Positions 31,540 through 41,131 are shown, counted from the stretch's first letter. The stretch: DNA of 64,000 bases from an uncultured Synergistales bacterium (GCA_905233565.1 CAJOCL010000003.1:62001-126000), one strand, 5' to 3'. Made by a program: numbers and translations. Notes: generated from the sequence alone by a model not told the origin.

Positions 31540-32352
31540 ATGTCAGCACGTGTAATAGTAACGACTTCGGGAAAAGGCGGAGTCGGGAAAACAACTTCAA
31601 CAGCTAATATTGCCGCAGCTCTGGCAAAATTCGGCAAAAAAGTCGTAGCGGTCGATGCAGATGTAGGGCTGCGGAATCTCGATGTCATCATGGGGCTTGA
31701 GAACAGAGTAGTCTATAACTTCATTGACGTAATCGAGAAGACCTGCAAGCTCTCTGCGGCTCTGGTGAAAGATAAAAGAGTTCCGGGATTATATTTACTT
31801 CCTGCAGCCCAGACGAGGACTAAAGATGCCGTAAACCCTGAGCAGATGGTCGCACTTTGCGAGGAATTGAAGCCTGAATTTGATTTTGTTCTGCTTGACT
31901 GCCCGGCAGGAATTGAGGGAGGCTTCAAGAACGCCGCAGCCGGTGCAGATGAAGCACTCGTCGTAACAACGCCCGAAATCCCGGCAGTAAGGGACGCGGA
32001 CAGAATAATCGGAATGCTTGAAAGTATGGGAAAATCGCCCATAAGATTAATAATCAACAGGCTGCGTCCGAACATGGTACAGGACGGCGATATGCTTGCA
32101 AAAGACGATATTCTTGACGTACTTTCGATTGATTTGATAGGCGTTGTCCCCGAAGATGAGAGTGTAATACGCGCCACGAACAACGGCGAGCCGATGACAA
32201 TGACGCTTGATTCTCCTGCAGCACACGCATATTTGAACATAGCCGAGAGAATTTTGGGACGCGATGTCCCGTTAATGGATCTTGAAAGTTACGCAACAAG
32301 AGGATTTATAAGCAAGATAAAGCGTTTCTTCTCAGGAAAGCGCAAGAGGTGA
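31540..32352 (+). CDS. minD: septum site-determining protein MinD
   Basis: A 270-residue ParA-type ATPase that binds the membrane with ATP and carries MinC. The deviant Walker A motif SGKGGVGKTTSTANI, the switch DVGLRNLD and DCPAGIEGGF are conserved. The C-terminal amphipathic membrane-targeting helix (IKRFFSGKRKR region) is present. It lies between minC and minE. Confidence 0.97.
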   Translation: MSARVIVTTSGKGGVGKTTSTANIAAALAKFGKKVVAVDADVGLRNLDVIMGLENRVVYNFIDVIEKTCKLSAALVKDKRVPGLYLLPAAQTRTKDAVNPEQMVALCEELKPEFDFVLLDCPAGIEGGFKNAAAGADEALVVTTPEIPAVRDADRIIGMLESMGKSPIRLIINRLRPNMVQDGDMLAKDDILDVLSIDLIGVVPEDESVIRATNNGEPMTMTLDSPAAHAYLNIAERILGRDVPLMDLESYATRGFISKIKRFFSGKRKR

Positions 32353-32359
32353 TAAAGAT

Positions 32360-32638
32360 ATGGGATTCCTTAGCAAATTTTTCGGAGGAGGCAATGAAGG
32401 TTCAAGCCAGAAGGCTAAAGACCGTCTAAAAATAGTGCTTATACACGACAGGACAGACATATCACCTCAGCTTCTTGATAACTTACGCGATGAAATGGTC
32501 AACGTACTTGCAAAATATATGGACATTGACACGAACAAGATCGAAATTGATCTGGATCACGACGAAAACGCCGTAGCACTCGTGGCGAATATCCCGATAC
32601 TGAGAATAAAACGCGGAAAAGTTGCAGAAATAAGTTAG
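32360..32638 (+). CDS. minE: cell division topological specificity factor MinE
   Basis: A 92-residue protein that releases MinD from the membrane and drives Min oscillation. The N-terminal membrane-binding start (GFLSKFFGG), the anti-MinCD region RLKIVLIHDRTDIS and the C-terminal dimerisation part IPILRIKRGK are visible. MinE argues for a Gram-negative style oscillating Min system. Confidence 0.95.
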   Translation: MGFLSKFFGGGNEGSSQKAKDRLKIVLIHDRTDISPQLLDNLRDEMVNVLAKYMDIDTNKIEIDLDHDENAVALVANIPILRIKRGKVAEIS

Positions 32639-32677
32639 GGCATTAAATAAAGCCCTGAAAAATAAAAATATGAAAAT

Positions 32678-33793
32678 ATGAACTCTCTCTGGTCATCATT
32701 GAAAGAAGATTTATCACTCACTGACTGGGTTATGATTTCATGCGCCCTTATAATGTCATTATGGGGCGTTTTCTGTATTTACAGCGCGGCGGCAGGTTCG
32801 GCGGGTATGGGCTTTGATTATGCTTTCAGGCAGACGGCATGGCTTATATTCAGCATAATAGTAATGCTGATGATAATGTTTGTCGGGCATAATAAACTCT
32901 TGGAAGGTGCTTATCCTTTATACGGTTTAATGCTGATGCTTTTATTGCTGACGCTTTTAGCACCTAAAGTAAAGGGGGCGCAGTCATGGCTTGGATTCGG
33001 CGGAGTGAGATTTCAGCCTTCAGAATTTGCAAAAATATCGCTCATCCTGACAATGTCAAAATTTCTGAGCCGTTATCCTCCGCTTGATTTCAAAACTTTC
33101 ATGGCCGGTCTTGGGGTTATCATGCTGCCTGTTTCATTGGTTCTCATTCAGCCTGACGCGGGAAGCGCGATTGTTTATCTCGTAATATCGTTCGGAATGC
33201 TTTTAGCTGCGGGAACGCCGTTAAAGTACTTGGGAAGCCTTATAGGCTTGGGATTAGGGACGGTGCCGATATTATTCTTTTTTTTCCTGAAAGATTACCA
33301 GAAGAACAGAATATTAGTATTCATTGACCCTATGAGGGATCCTTTGGGAGCAGGATATAACGTTATACAGTCAAGGATTGCCGTAGGTTCTGGCGGATTT
33401 TCGGGAAAAGGATTCATGATGGGAACTCAGAGCAAGCTGAAATTTCTTCCTGAGCCTCATACGGATTTTATATTCAGCGTATTTTCAGAGGAATTTGGAT
33501 TTATAGGCGGAATGATATTAATTTTTCTTTTCACTCTGCTGCTTTTCAGGATAATTTTAACGGGAATAAGAAGCAAAGAAAGACGCTGCAAAATATTGGT
33601 CTCAGGCGTTGCATCGTGGCTATGGTTTCAGATGTTTGAAAGCATAGGGATGAGCATAGGTTTAACGCCTGTAACGGGGCTGCCGCTGCCGTTCCTGAGT
33701 TACGGGGGAAGTTCGCTTCTTGCAACGTTTATAGCATTGGGGCTTGTTGCGAGCGTATATATTGAAGGGGGAAATTCAAAAAATGGATTTTGA
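32678..33793 (+). CDS. rodA: RodA/FtsW family peptidoglycan glycosyltransferase
   Basis: A 371-residue SEDS protein with about ten helices that polymerises lipid II into glycan strands. The conserved FQPSEFAKISLI, the VLIQPDAGSAIV loop and the C-terminal PVTGLPLPFLSYGGSS motif are intact. Placed after the PBP2 and Min genes, it is more likely RodA than FtsW. Its 3' end overlaps the start of the radical SAM gene by 11 nt. Confidence 0.93.
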   Translation: MNSLWSSLKEDLSLTDWVMISCALIMSLWGVFCIYSAAAGSAGMGFDYAFRQTAWLIFSIIVMLMIMFVGHNKLLEGAYPLYGLMLMLLLLTLLAPKVKGAQSWLGFGGVRFQPSEFAKISLILTMSKFLSRYPPLDFKTFMAGLGVIMLPVSLVLIQPDAGSAIVYLVISFGMLLAAGTPLKYLGSLIGLGLGTVPILFFFFLKDYQKNRILVFIDPMRDPLGAGYNVIQSRIAVGSGGFSGKGFMMGTQSKLKFLPEPHTDFIFSVFSEEFGFIGGMILIFLFTLLLFRIILTGIRSKERRCKILVSGVASWLWFQMFESIGMSIGLTPVTGLPLPFLSYGGSSLLATFIALGLVASVYIEGGNSKNGF

Positions 33794-35546
33794 GGAGTTC
33801 AATAATCCCGAATGGCGTTTGATGTCCCAAGTTTCGAGGCCGTCAAGATACTGCGGGAGTGAATGGAGGCCGCACAAATTAATTTCATGGGACGATGCGA
33901 ATCTCAGAATATGCCTTGCGTTCCCTGATGTTTATGAAACGGGGATGAGCTACTACGGATTTCAGATTATAGAATCATTCATAAACTCAATGGGTAAAAA
34001 TTATATTGCCGACAGGACTTATTGTGTTTGGCCTGACATGGAAAAATTAATGACTGAGCAGAAAATCCCGTTATTATCGACAGAATATAAAAAGCCCGTT
34101 AAAGATTTTGATGTTTTAGCTTTTACACTTCCTCACGAGACCAGTTACACGAATATATTATCAATAATGCAGATTTCGGGCGTTCACCTTTTCACATATG
34201 ACCGCAATGATGATGATCCGGTTGTAATCGCAGGGGGTTACGGGGCTTATAATCCTTCTGTTCTTGAAAAATTCATCGATGTTTTTTGTGTCGGCGAGGC
34301 TGAAGCGTTACTGCCTGAATTGTTACCTGTTATTGAAGGAACTAAAGGAAGGCCGAGAGATGAAAGGCTCAAGGCAATTTCTGAACTTAAAGGATTTTAT
34401 GTACCTGAATGCTTTCATGAAGGTAACATAATAGAACGTCAGTATGCTAAAAAATTTTTCACGTTAAATTCAATGATAGTGCCTAGCGTCAATATAGTAC
34501 ATGACCGTGCCGCCGTTGAACTTTTCAGGGGCTGCGGGAGGGGCTGCCGTTTCTGCCAGGCTGGAATGGTAAACAGGCCGGTACGTGAAAGACCTGAAAG
34601 TGAAGCCGCGAAATCAATACTTGACATAATAAATTCAACGGGCTGGGAAGAAGCCGGATTGCTTTCGCTTGCTTCATGCGATTATTCGGGAATTGAGAAG
34701 CTCATAGATGACTTGTCGCCGGTGCTTAATGAGAGACGTTCAAAATTGAGCCTCCCGAGTCTGAGAATGGACGGATTTTCCGTAGGATTGGCGGAAAAAC
34801 TTGAGGGTCTGCGCTCAAAACACGGCGGAATAACTTTCGCACCCGAAGCGGGCACACAGAGATTGAGGGACGTAATAAACAAAGGCATAACCGAAGAGAT
34901 GATAATAACATGCCTCAAAGAAATATATTCGAGGGGCTGGGAACGGGTTAAATTATATTTCATGATGGGGCTGCCTACAGAACAGGATGAAGATCTTGAT
35001 TCAATCGCGGAGATTTCACACATGGCCTTGAAGCTCGGGCGTTCAATGGGACGGAAAAGGGCAAGTGTAAGCGTTTCAGTGTCGGGATTTGTCCCGAAAG
35101 CCCATACGCCTTTTCAGTGGGAACGTCAGAACAGTATAGACGAATTAAAAGAGAAGGGACGGAGAATAAAATCTCTTGTTCATGACCGCGCTTTGTCAAT
35201 ATCGTATCATGAGCCGGAACAGACATTTCTTGAGGGTGTTTTGTCGCGCGGAGATAAGAGGACATGCGATGTTATTTTCAAGGCTTGGGAAACGGGAGCA
35301 GGTTTTGACAACTGGACTGAGAATTTTAATCTTCAAAGATGGCTTGATGCTTTTGAAGGCTGCGGAATTGATCCCGATGATTATACGCGTGAAAGGAATG
35401 AAGACGAGGCTTTGTCTTGGGATTTCATAAGTACGGGCGTAAGCAGGGAGTTTTTGCTGCGTGAAAGGCACAGGGCATATAACGGGAAATTAACGCCTGA
35501 TTGTAATAGTGCTTGTTCGGCCTGCGGTATAGGGTGCGTTAAGTGA
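33783..35546 (+). CDS. TIGR03960 family B12-binding/radical SAM protein
   Basis: A 587-residue protein. The N-terminal part (about 40-200) resembles a cobalamin-binding-like domain (LRICLAFPDVYETGMSYYG as core). The radical SAM core follows, with the cluster cysteines in CGRGCRFCQAG (C-x3-C-x2-C). The C-terminus has a further cysteine cluster (CNSACSACGIGC). In many bacteria this family is fused or adjacent to a DUF2344 domain and precedes rng, as here. The reaction is not established. The ATG at 33783, with GAAGGGGG upstream, is chosen over an earlier start inside rodA. Confidence 0.88.
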   Translation: MDFEEFNNPEWRLMSQVSRPSRYCGSEWRPHKLISWDDANLRICLAFPDVYETGMSYYGFQIIESFINSMGKNYIADRTYCVWPDMEKLMTEQKIPLLSTEYKKPVKDFDVLAFTLPHETSYTNILSIMQISGVHLFTYDRNDDDPVVIAGGYGAYNPSVLEKFIDVFCVGEAEALLPELLPVIEGTKGRPRDERLKAISELKGFYVPECFHEGNIIERQYAKKFFTLNSMIVPSVNIVHDRAAVELFRGCGRGCRFCQAGMVNRPVRERPESEAAKSILDIINSTGWEEAGLLSLASCDYSGIEKLIDDLSPVLNERRSKLSLPSLRMDGFSVGLAEKLEGLRSKHGGITFAPEAGTQRLRDVINKGITEEMIITCLKEIYSRGWERVKLYFMMGLPTEQDEDLDSIAEISHMALKLGRSMGRKRASVSVSVSGFVPKAHTPFQWERQNSIDELKEKGRRIKSLVHDRALSISYHEPEQTFLEGVLSRGDKRTCDVIFKAWETGAGFDNWTENFNLQRWLDAFEGCGIDPDDYTRERNEDEALSWDFISTGVSREFLLRERHRAYNGKLTPDCNSACSACGIGCVK

Positions 35547-35580
35547 GATAATAAATAATAAAGAAGGGGGAAAAGTAACG

Positions 35581-35802
35581 ATGATTGATTTCGCAGGTGC
35601 AGTTTACAGAGGAGCAATCATAGAGGGAATTGATCAGGGACGCAAAGAAGGAATTTTGCAGGGACGCAAAGAAGGTATTAATCAGGGGCGAGCTTTGGAG
35701 CGTGAAAATTCATTGAATGCCTTAAAAGAATTAGGAGCATCACAGGAATTTATCGAAAAATATATTAGCCTATGCAATGCCAAAGACGATAAGAACTCAT
35801 GA
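35581..35802 (+). CDS. 73-residue Rpn-tail-like microprotein
   Basis: A short protein with a strong binding site (AAGGGGG before ATG). Residues 16-40 hold the repeat GRKEGILQGRKEGINQGR. This resembles the Gly/Arg/Glu-rich helical tail of Rpn/PD-(D/E)XK transposase-like nucleases, followed by their usual terminal helix (LKELGASQEFIEKYI). The nuclease domain itself is absent. It lies between the radical SAM and DUF2344 genes, which normally adjoin, and its stop overlaps the DUF2344 start by 4 nt (ATGA). It may be a remnant or a tail-only regulator. Function unknown. Confidence 0.65.
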   Translation: MIDFAGAVYRGAIIEGIDQGRKEGILQGRKEGINQGRALERENSLNALKELGASQEFIEKYISLCNAKDDKNS

Positions 35803-36389
35803 CAACACGTACACGCTTTATATATTCCAAGAGGGGCGGGGCATGTTTTGTCCCTCATATAGCACTGGCGCAAATGTTCTCGCGTTCAGCATCACGCGCA
35901 GGGCTGACCTTGACAATGACACAGGGATTTTCGCCGCGTGCAAAAATTTCGTTCGGCCCTGAACTTCCTGCCGGTGTAATCGCACTCAATGAGCCTGTCG
36001 ACATGTTTTTTGAGAACGTCCCGAAAAATATTCAGGCTCTGATGAATGATGCACTGCCCGAAGGATTTAATATTTCAAAAGTTATATTCCCTTCTGAAAG
36101 TTCACCATCGCTCGGAAAACTCTGCAAGTCCGCCGAATATCTCATACGTCATACAGACCGCATGGATCTTAGTGAACATGTCATGAAATTTTTTGCTGAT
36201 TCCGTAATGTTCTCAGAAAGTGTTGAAGACTGGCTCAGGATAATTATTTCTGATCCTGCTCAAAATCCTATAGGCGGATTGATAAGGCACATGACCGCTG
36301 AAAATATTATTTCAGGCTGGCACGAAATTAACACCGTGCGCGTATCAATAGGGCTTTATGATTCTGAAAAAAGGAGCGTATATTTATAA
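35799..36389 (+). CDS. DUF2344 (TIGR03936) protein
   Basis: A 196-residue protein matching the DUF2344 domain that is often fused to the C-terminus of TIGR03960 radical SAM proteins. Segments RTRFIYSKRGGACFVPHIAL, FSPRAKISFGPELPAGV and the spaced C-terminal hydrophobic strands are typical. Here it is a separate gene, coupled to the microprotein before it and to rng after it (TAATG overlap). It probably works with the radical SAM enzyme. Confidence 0.85.
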   Translation: MTTRTRFIYSKRGGACFVPHIALAQMFSRSASRAGLTLTMTQGFSPRAKISFGPELPAGVIALNEPVDMFFENVPKNIQALMNDALPEGFNISKVIFPSESSPSLGKLCKSAEYLIRHTDRMDLSEHVMKFFADSVMFSESVEDWLRIIISDPAQNPIGGLIRHMTAENIISGWHEINTVRVSIGLYDSEKRSVYL

Positions 36390-37957
36390 TGCCTGATGTT
36401 AAGATTATTGCTGACTTGAGAGAGTGTGAACAGTCCCGCGTGGCTGTCTTGGAAGATGGAAAACTCGCGGAAATTTTCATCGAATACAATTACGGCGACA
36501 ATCAAAATTTACTCTCGCAAAACATTAACTCTTCAAAGCTCATAACTCAGGGTGATATATTCAAGGCACGTGTTGAAGCTCTTGTTCCGGCCATAAGTGC
36601 CGCATTCCTGAAATTATCGCCGAAATCACAGGCAGGTCAGAAAATACCTTCAGGTTCGGGAAATTCATTCATGTATATAAACGAGGCAAAAGACCCCTCA
36701 GCAATTAAGCCCGGACATGAGTTAATAGTTCAGGTAATCCGCAATGCCCGCAAAAACAAAGCTCCCAGAGTAAGCCCGAAAATCTCAATTCCCGGACGAT
36801 GGCTCGTTCTCGTTCCTGAAAGCAATGACACGGGCGTTTCAAAACGCATATCAGACATGGCCGAACGTAAACGCTTAAAGAATATTGCTGACGAAATAAA
36901 AGCAGATTTCCCGGATTTCGGGATAATAGTACGAACGGCAGCTGAGGGCATAAACAGGGAACATTTGCGCTCTGACGTTAATACTTTGATTGAATTATGG
37001 CGCGATATTCAGGAAAAAGCCGAATCACTTTCTGCGCCCTGTCTTCTTTACCGTGATACGGGAACTTTAGGCCGTGTACTGCGCGATGAAGTTTCAGGGA
37101 AAATTGACGAGATTATTGTCGATGAGCCTCTCGAATATGAACGCGCCAAAGAATTTACCGAACGTTTCTACCCTGAAAAGCCGAGCATAAAATTATATGA
37201 CGGAATTACGCCCGTATTTGAATATTTCGGAATCGAGGACGAAATCAGAAAAGCCCTTGAACGTAAAGTCTGGCTTAAAAGCGGTGCTTATCTCGTCATA
37301 GATCAGACTGAGGCATTAACCGTTATTGACGTTAATACGGGAAAATTCACAAACTCGCCCGATATGAGGCATACTACACTGTCAACAAATCTTGAAGCTG
37401 CTGACGAAATAGCAAGGCAGTTAAGGCTCCGTTCAATCGGCGGTATTGTTGTCGTTGATTTTATTGATATGAATTTTGAAAATGACAAACATACTTTGCT
37501 TAATCATTTTGAAAGCGTCCTGTCTCATGACAGATTGAAAGCTAAAGTTTTCAGCATTACGCAGCTCGGACTTGTCGAACTTACAAGAAAGCGCGAACGC
37601 CCAGACCTGAAGAGCATATTAACCCGTAACTGTCCTGTCTGTATTGACAACGGCTTCGTTGAACGCGAGGAAAATATAGCTATGTCAATAAAGAGATTCA
37701 TACGCAAGATTACAAGTTCAAACAACGCTCAGGCTTTTTTAATTCAGACTTCGCCTTATGCAGCGTCATATATTTATAATTATCTTGATGACTGGGAAAA
37801 CGAGTTCGGACGAAAATTTTTAATTGCCTCTATGAATGATTTTCATTGGAGCAAGTACAGGCTTGAATATCAGGGTGATATTGAAAGCACTGAAAAACGC
37901 GCTAAAGAATTAAAGCTCGAAAATAAAGGACAGGTTATTATTTATGGTACATTATAA
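36389..37957 (+). CDS. rng: ribonuclease G/E family endoribonuclease
   Basis: A 522-residue RNase G-like enzyme for rRNA maturation and mRNA decay. An S1 domain with insert lies near the N-terminus (about 35-125). The DNase I-like catalytic part has TVIDVNTGKF and VVDFIDMNF, which supply the Mg-binding aspartates. The zinc-link cysteines are in CPVC. The length is that of RNase G, without the long scaffold tail of RNase E. The 3' end overlaps truA on the opposite strand by 16 nt. Confidence 0.93.
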   Translation: MPDVKIIADLRECEQSRVAVLEDGKLAEIFIEYNYGDNQNLLSQNINSSKLITQGDIFKARVEALVPAISAAFLKLSPKSQAGQKIPSGSGNSFMYINEAKDPSAIKPGHELIVQVIRNARKNKAPRVSPKISIPGRWLVLVPESNDTGVSKRISDMAERKRLKNIADEIKADFPDFGIIVRTAAEGINREHLRSDVNTLIELWRDIQEKAESLSAPCLLYRDTGTLGRVLRDEVSGKIDEIIVDEPLEYERAKEFTERFYPEKPSIKLYDGITPVFEYFGIEDEIRKALERKVWLKSGAYLVIDQTEALTVIDVNTGKFTNSPDMRHTTLSTNLEAADEIARQLRLRSIGGIVVVDFIDMNFENDKHTLLNHFESVLSHDRLKAKVFSITQLGLVELTRKRERPDLKSILTRNCPVCIDNGFVEREENIAMSIKRFIRKITSSNNAQAFLIQTSPYAASYIYNYLDDWENEFGRKFLIASMNDFHWSKYRLEYQGDIESTEKRAKELKLENKGQVIIYGTL

Positions 37958-38685
37958 TTAACTTTCCAGAACCATAGACCGCAGGCCGGTGCAGTCATTG
38001 CCGATTCACTCCGCTCATTCCCGGATAATAAGCCCTCAAGCCAGTTTATATTTTTTCTGCCGGTTGAAACGGCGTTTATATTCCCTACTATTATCCTGAC
38101 CATATTTGTTAAAAATGAAGGAGCTTTGACGCTTATTATTGAGAGGCTGCCCCTGTTTTTTATTCTCAGACTGTCTATAGTTCTGCAGGGATCTTCAGGG
38201 CATTCAACAGCCCTGCAAAACGCCCTGAAGTTATGCCGCCCCTCAATAATCCTGCAGGCTTCACGGGCTTTATTCATGTCCCATTCTTTGCCCTTCCGCC
38301 ACCATACATAATTATTAAGCATGGGAGGACATACCCAGCCGTGCCAGATAAAATATTTATATTCGCGCGATAATGCGCTGTACCTTGCGTTAAAATCTTC
38401 AGGGACACATGAAATTTTCATTACGCGTATATCTTCGGGCAGGTAAAAATTCATTGCAAGCCTCAATTTTTCAGGCTCAATATTCTTATTCATCGTGAAT
38501 GACGCTACCTGCCCCCAAGCGTTTACGCCCTTATCCGTTCTTCCTGCTCCCGTTATTCTGACTTTAACGCCCTCGATTTCAGCCAAAGCATTTTCGATTA
38601 TTTCCTGAATGCTCACCGCGTCAGGCTGTATCTGCCAGCCGGAATAATTTTTCCCTACATAGCTTATTTTTGCCGCGTATTTCAT
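37942..38685 (-). CDS. truA: tRNA pseudouridine synthase TruA
   Basis: A 247-residue enzyme that makes pseudouridine at positions 38-40 of the tRNA anticodon stem. The catalytic aspartate is in AGRTDKGVNAWGQ. The VSIQEIIENALAEI helix and the FLTNMVRIIVG motif are conserved. The ATG at 38685 overlaps the ecfT stop by 4 nt (ATGA), the usual arrangement in ecfA-ecfT-truA clusters. Confidence 0.95.
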   Translation of the reverse strand: MKYAAKISYVGKNYSGWQIQPDAVSIQEIIENALAEIEGVKVRITGAGRTDKGVNAWGQVASFTMNKNIEPEKLRLAMNFYLPEDIRVMKISCVPEDFNARYSALSREYKYFIWHGWVCPPMLNNYVWWRKGKEWDMNKAREACRIIEGRHNFRAFCRAVECPEDPCRTIDSLRIKNRGSLSIISVKAPSFLTNMVRIIVGNINAVSTGRKNINWLEGLLSGNERSESAMTAPACGLWFWKVNYNVP

Positions 38686-39458
38686 AGTCCAAGCATAAAA
38701 AATGTCATTACCGTTAAAAATGAAAATACAAGAACTAATGTATCTCTTTTCTTCCATAGAAGAGGCCTGCGCCTTGTCCGTCCTTTGCTGCCGTCATATC
38801 CTCTGGCTTCCATAGCAACTGCGACTTCCTCAGCACGTCTGAATATCATAACAAGCAGCGGAATAAGAACCGGGAAAAAAGCCTTTATTCTCTGGAATAT
38901 ATTTCCCTGATCAAGCCTTGCACCTCTTGATAATTGAGCCCGCATTATTTTATCTGTTTCGTGCATTAAAAGCGGTATAAATCTCAACGCCATACCTATC
39001 ATCATTGCGCATTCATGTGAAGGGAATCTAAATCTTTCAAGAGGCCGTAATAAGGCATCAAGGCCGTCAGCAAGTTCAAGCGGAGCCGTCGTCAAAGGAA
39101 GCATTACCGCAAACATCATTAATATAAGCAACCTTGAAGACATGAATAAAGCCCCGTAAACTGCATTTCTTAAATCAGGACTCTTGAATAATGAGGCGGC
39201 AATGTTGAATATAAAAGTGAATATTACAAGAAAATATACAGGCTTCGACGAGATTAATACGATTTTCCATGAAATTTTTGAAACGTATATAATCAGGCAT
39301 AATATTAACGTCCATAGAAAAACTGAAAGTACTGTCTTTGACGGAAATATCGACGATATTATAAAAAGCAGCGAGAATAATTTTGCTCTCGGGTCAAGCC
39401 TGTGTATAAATGAATCTGACGGGATATACTGTCCAAGATTTATATCTGTGATATACAT
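38682..39458 (-). CDS. ecfT: ECF transporter transmembrane subunit EcfT
   Basis: A 258-residue membrane protein that couples the EcfA ATPases to vitamin- or metal-binding S subunits. The N-terminal SFIHRLDPRAKL motif, several hydrophobic helices and the coupling motifs AQLSRGARLD and AMEARGYDG are present. AGGA lies 9 nt before the ATG. The start overlaps the ATPase gene by 19 nt. No S-component gene is near, so it probably serves several S subunits (group II). Confidence 0.93.
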   Translation of the reverse strand: MYITDINLGQYIPSDSFIHRLDPRAKLFSLLFIISSIFPSKTVLSVFLWTLILCLIIYVSKISWKIVLISSKPVYFLVIFTFIFNIAASLFKSPDLRNAVYGALFMSSRLLILMMFAVMLPLTTAPLELADGLDALLRPLERFRFPSHECAMMIGMALRFIPLLMHETDKIMRAQLSRGARLDQGNIFQRIKAFFPVLIPLLVMIFRRAEEVAVAMEARGYDGSKGRTRRRPLLWKKRDTLVLVFSFLTVMTFFMLGL

Positions 39459-41131
39459 TTCAAAAATTCCTCATAATCATAAATAAATGGAAAGTCAGGA
39501 TTTATCTTTTTTATTTCAGATGAAATTCTCAGAACTTCCGGCCATGCTTCGGGTTCAATTGATTTCATTAATTCCCCGATTACCTCGTCAGGCGTTCCCT
39601 CCTGAATTTTTCTGCCGTTCCTTAAAATTAAAATCCTGTCGCTGTATTTCAACGCCGTTTTAAGGTCATGAGTTACGGTTATTACGGTTTTCCCTTCATC
39701 CCTGAGCCGTCCGAGCATTGAAAGTATAATATGCTGATATGACGCGTCAAGACCTGCTAAAGGCTCATCAAGCACTATACATTCAGGCTTTGCGGATAAT
39801 ACGGAGGCTATTGCGACAAGCCTTCTTTCACCGCCCGACAATGATAACGGATTGCGTTTCAGAAATTCGCTGCCCAGTCCTGAACATTCAAGACCGTACA
39901 TAACCGCCTCTTCAAGTTCAGCGCCGTCAAAACCCGCGTTCTTCGGTGCGAATGACAGCTCATCTTTAACTGTCGGCGAAAATAACTGATCTTCAGGGTG
40001 CTGGAAAACCAATCCCGTTTTCTGCCTGAGAGTGTGTACTTCTTCGCCCTTCTGAGGCAGTTCGGAACCGTCAAAATATATTTTCCCCTGCTGAATTTTA
40101 TAAAGCGCGTTCAAATGCTGAATTAACGTTGTCTTTCCTGAACCTGTACGGCCTATGACTGAAAGCCATTCGCCCGAATATATTTCAGCGTCAATTCCCT
40201 GTAAAACTTTATTTTTTGAATCGTGGCTGAAATAAAGACCTTCTATGTTATATTTCAGGCTTCCTGATTTTCGTGGGGTCTTGAATACCCGTTCAGGAAT
40301 ATTTATATTTGCAAAATCATCAGGGAATTTCAGCCCTTTAAGATTAAAATAACGCTTCAGCCTCATTTCGTCAGGCATTTCAAAGCCCAGACTTTCGGAT
40401 ATGTCCCAGAAGTCTTCGGTAAGTCCCTGCCATTTAACTTCGCCTTTTGATAATACGATTATTTTATCTATATCGCTGAAACTTTCAGTTTCTATCTGGT
40501 GAGTTACCTGTATTATCGTCATTCCTTCTGAGTGAAGATAGCGCAAAACTTTTTCAGTCTTTAACCTACCTTCGGGGTCAAGCATTGCTGTCGGCTCATC
40601 AAGTATGAGGCATTCAACGTCAGCCGCTAAAACTCCCGCCAATGCAAGACGCTGCTTTTCGCCCCCTGAGAGTGCCGATACTGACGCGCCCTTTTTGTGA
40701 AGCATATCCGTTTCGGCCAAAGCAATGTCAACGCGTATTTGTATCTGGTCGGGGGGCAGCCCCTGATTTTCGGGAGCAAAGGCTACATCATCCTCGACCA
40801 TAGCTGCAACTATTTGATTTTCGGGGTCTTGGAAGACAAGGCCGATTGTTCTGCGAAGTTCCCTGAAACTGAGATTATTTATATCCTGCCCGTTAATTTC
40901 GCAGACACCTTCAGACGGTTCACAGATACCGCCCATTATTTTTACAAGCGTTGATTTACCGCTTCCGTTATGTCCTAATATTGCGACCCGTTCGCCTCTG
41001 TTTATAAAAAACGAGACGCGGTTTAATGCACGTCCCGTATTCTTTGCGCCGTATGAGAACGAAACCGAGCGCACCCCGATTAACGGGATACTGTTATTTG
41101 TTTTCGTCGTCTTTGCGTTCAACAAGTTCAA
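39440..41131 (-). CDS. ecfA: fused double ATPase of the ECF transporter (EcfA1-EcfA2)
   Basis: A 563-residue protein with two complete ABC ATPase domains. The first (about 15-255) has Walker A GHNGSGKST, signature LSGGEKQRLALAG and Walker B LILDEPTAMLD. The second (about 300-540) has GRTGSGKTT, LSGGERRLVAIAS and IVLDEPLAGLD. In most relatives the two ATPases are separate genes placed side by side before ecfT, so this is a fusion. The start is a TTG 38 nt inside rplQ without a clear binding site; a later GTG is possible. Confidence 0.9.
   Translation of the reverse strand: MNLLNAKTTKTNNSIPLIGVRSVSFSYGAKNTGRALNRVSFFINRGERVAILGHNGSGKSTLVKIMGGICEPSEGVCEINGQDINNLSFRELRRTIGLVFQDPENQIVAAMVEDDVAFAPENQGLPPDQIQIRVDIALAETDMLHKKGASVSALSGGEKQRLALAGVLAADVECLILDEPTAMLDPEGRLKTEKVLRYLHSEGMTIIQVTHQIETESFSDIDKIIVLSKGEVKWQGLTEDFWDISESLGFEMPDEMRLKRYFNLKGLKFPDDFANINIPERVFKTPRKSGSLKYNIEGLYFSHDSKNKVLQGIDAEIYSGEWLSVIGRTGSGKTTLIQHLNALYKIQQGKIYFDGSELPQKGEEVHTLRQKTGLVFQHPEDQLFSPTVKDELSFAPKNAGFDGAELEEAVMYGLECSGLGSEFLKRNPLSLSGGERRLVAIASVLSAKPECIVLDEPLAGLDASYQHIILSMLGRLRDEGKTVITVTHDLKTALKYSDRILILRNGRKIQEGTPDEVIGELMKSIEPEAWPEVLRISSEIKKINPDFPFIYDYEEFLKCISQI

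Noticed and set aside
32634-32660. Terminator between minE and rodA
   Set aside because: Only a 5-bp AGGGC/GCCCT stem is present and the following sequence is A-rich rather than T-rich on the plus strand.
34439-35617. Several minus-strand open frames within the radical SAM gene
   Set aside because: They are out-of-frame readings of a well-conserved plus-strand gene, lack binding sites and resemble no family.
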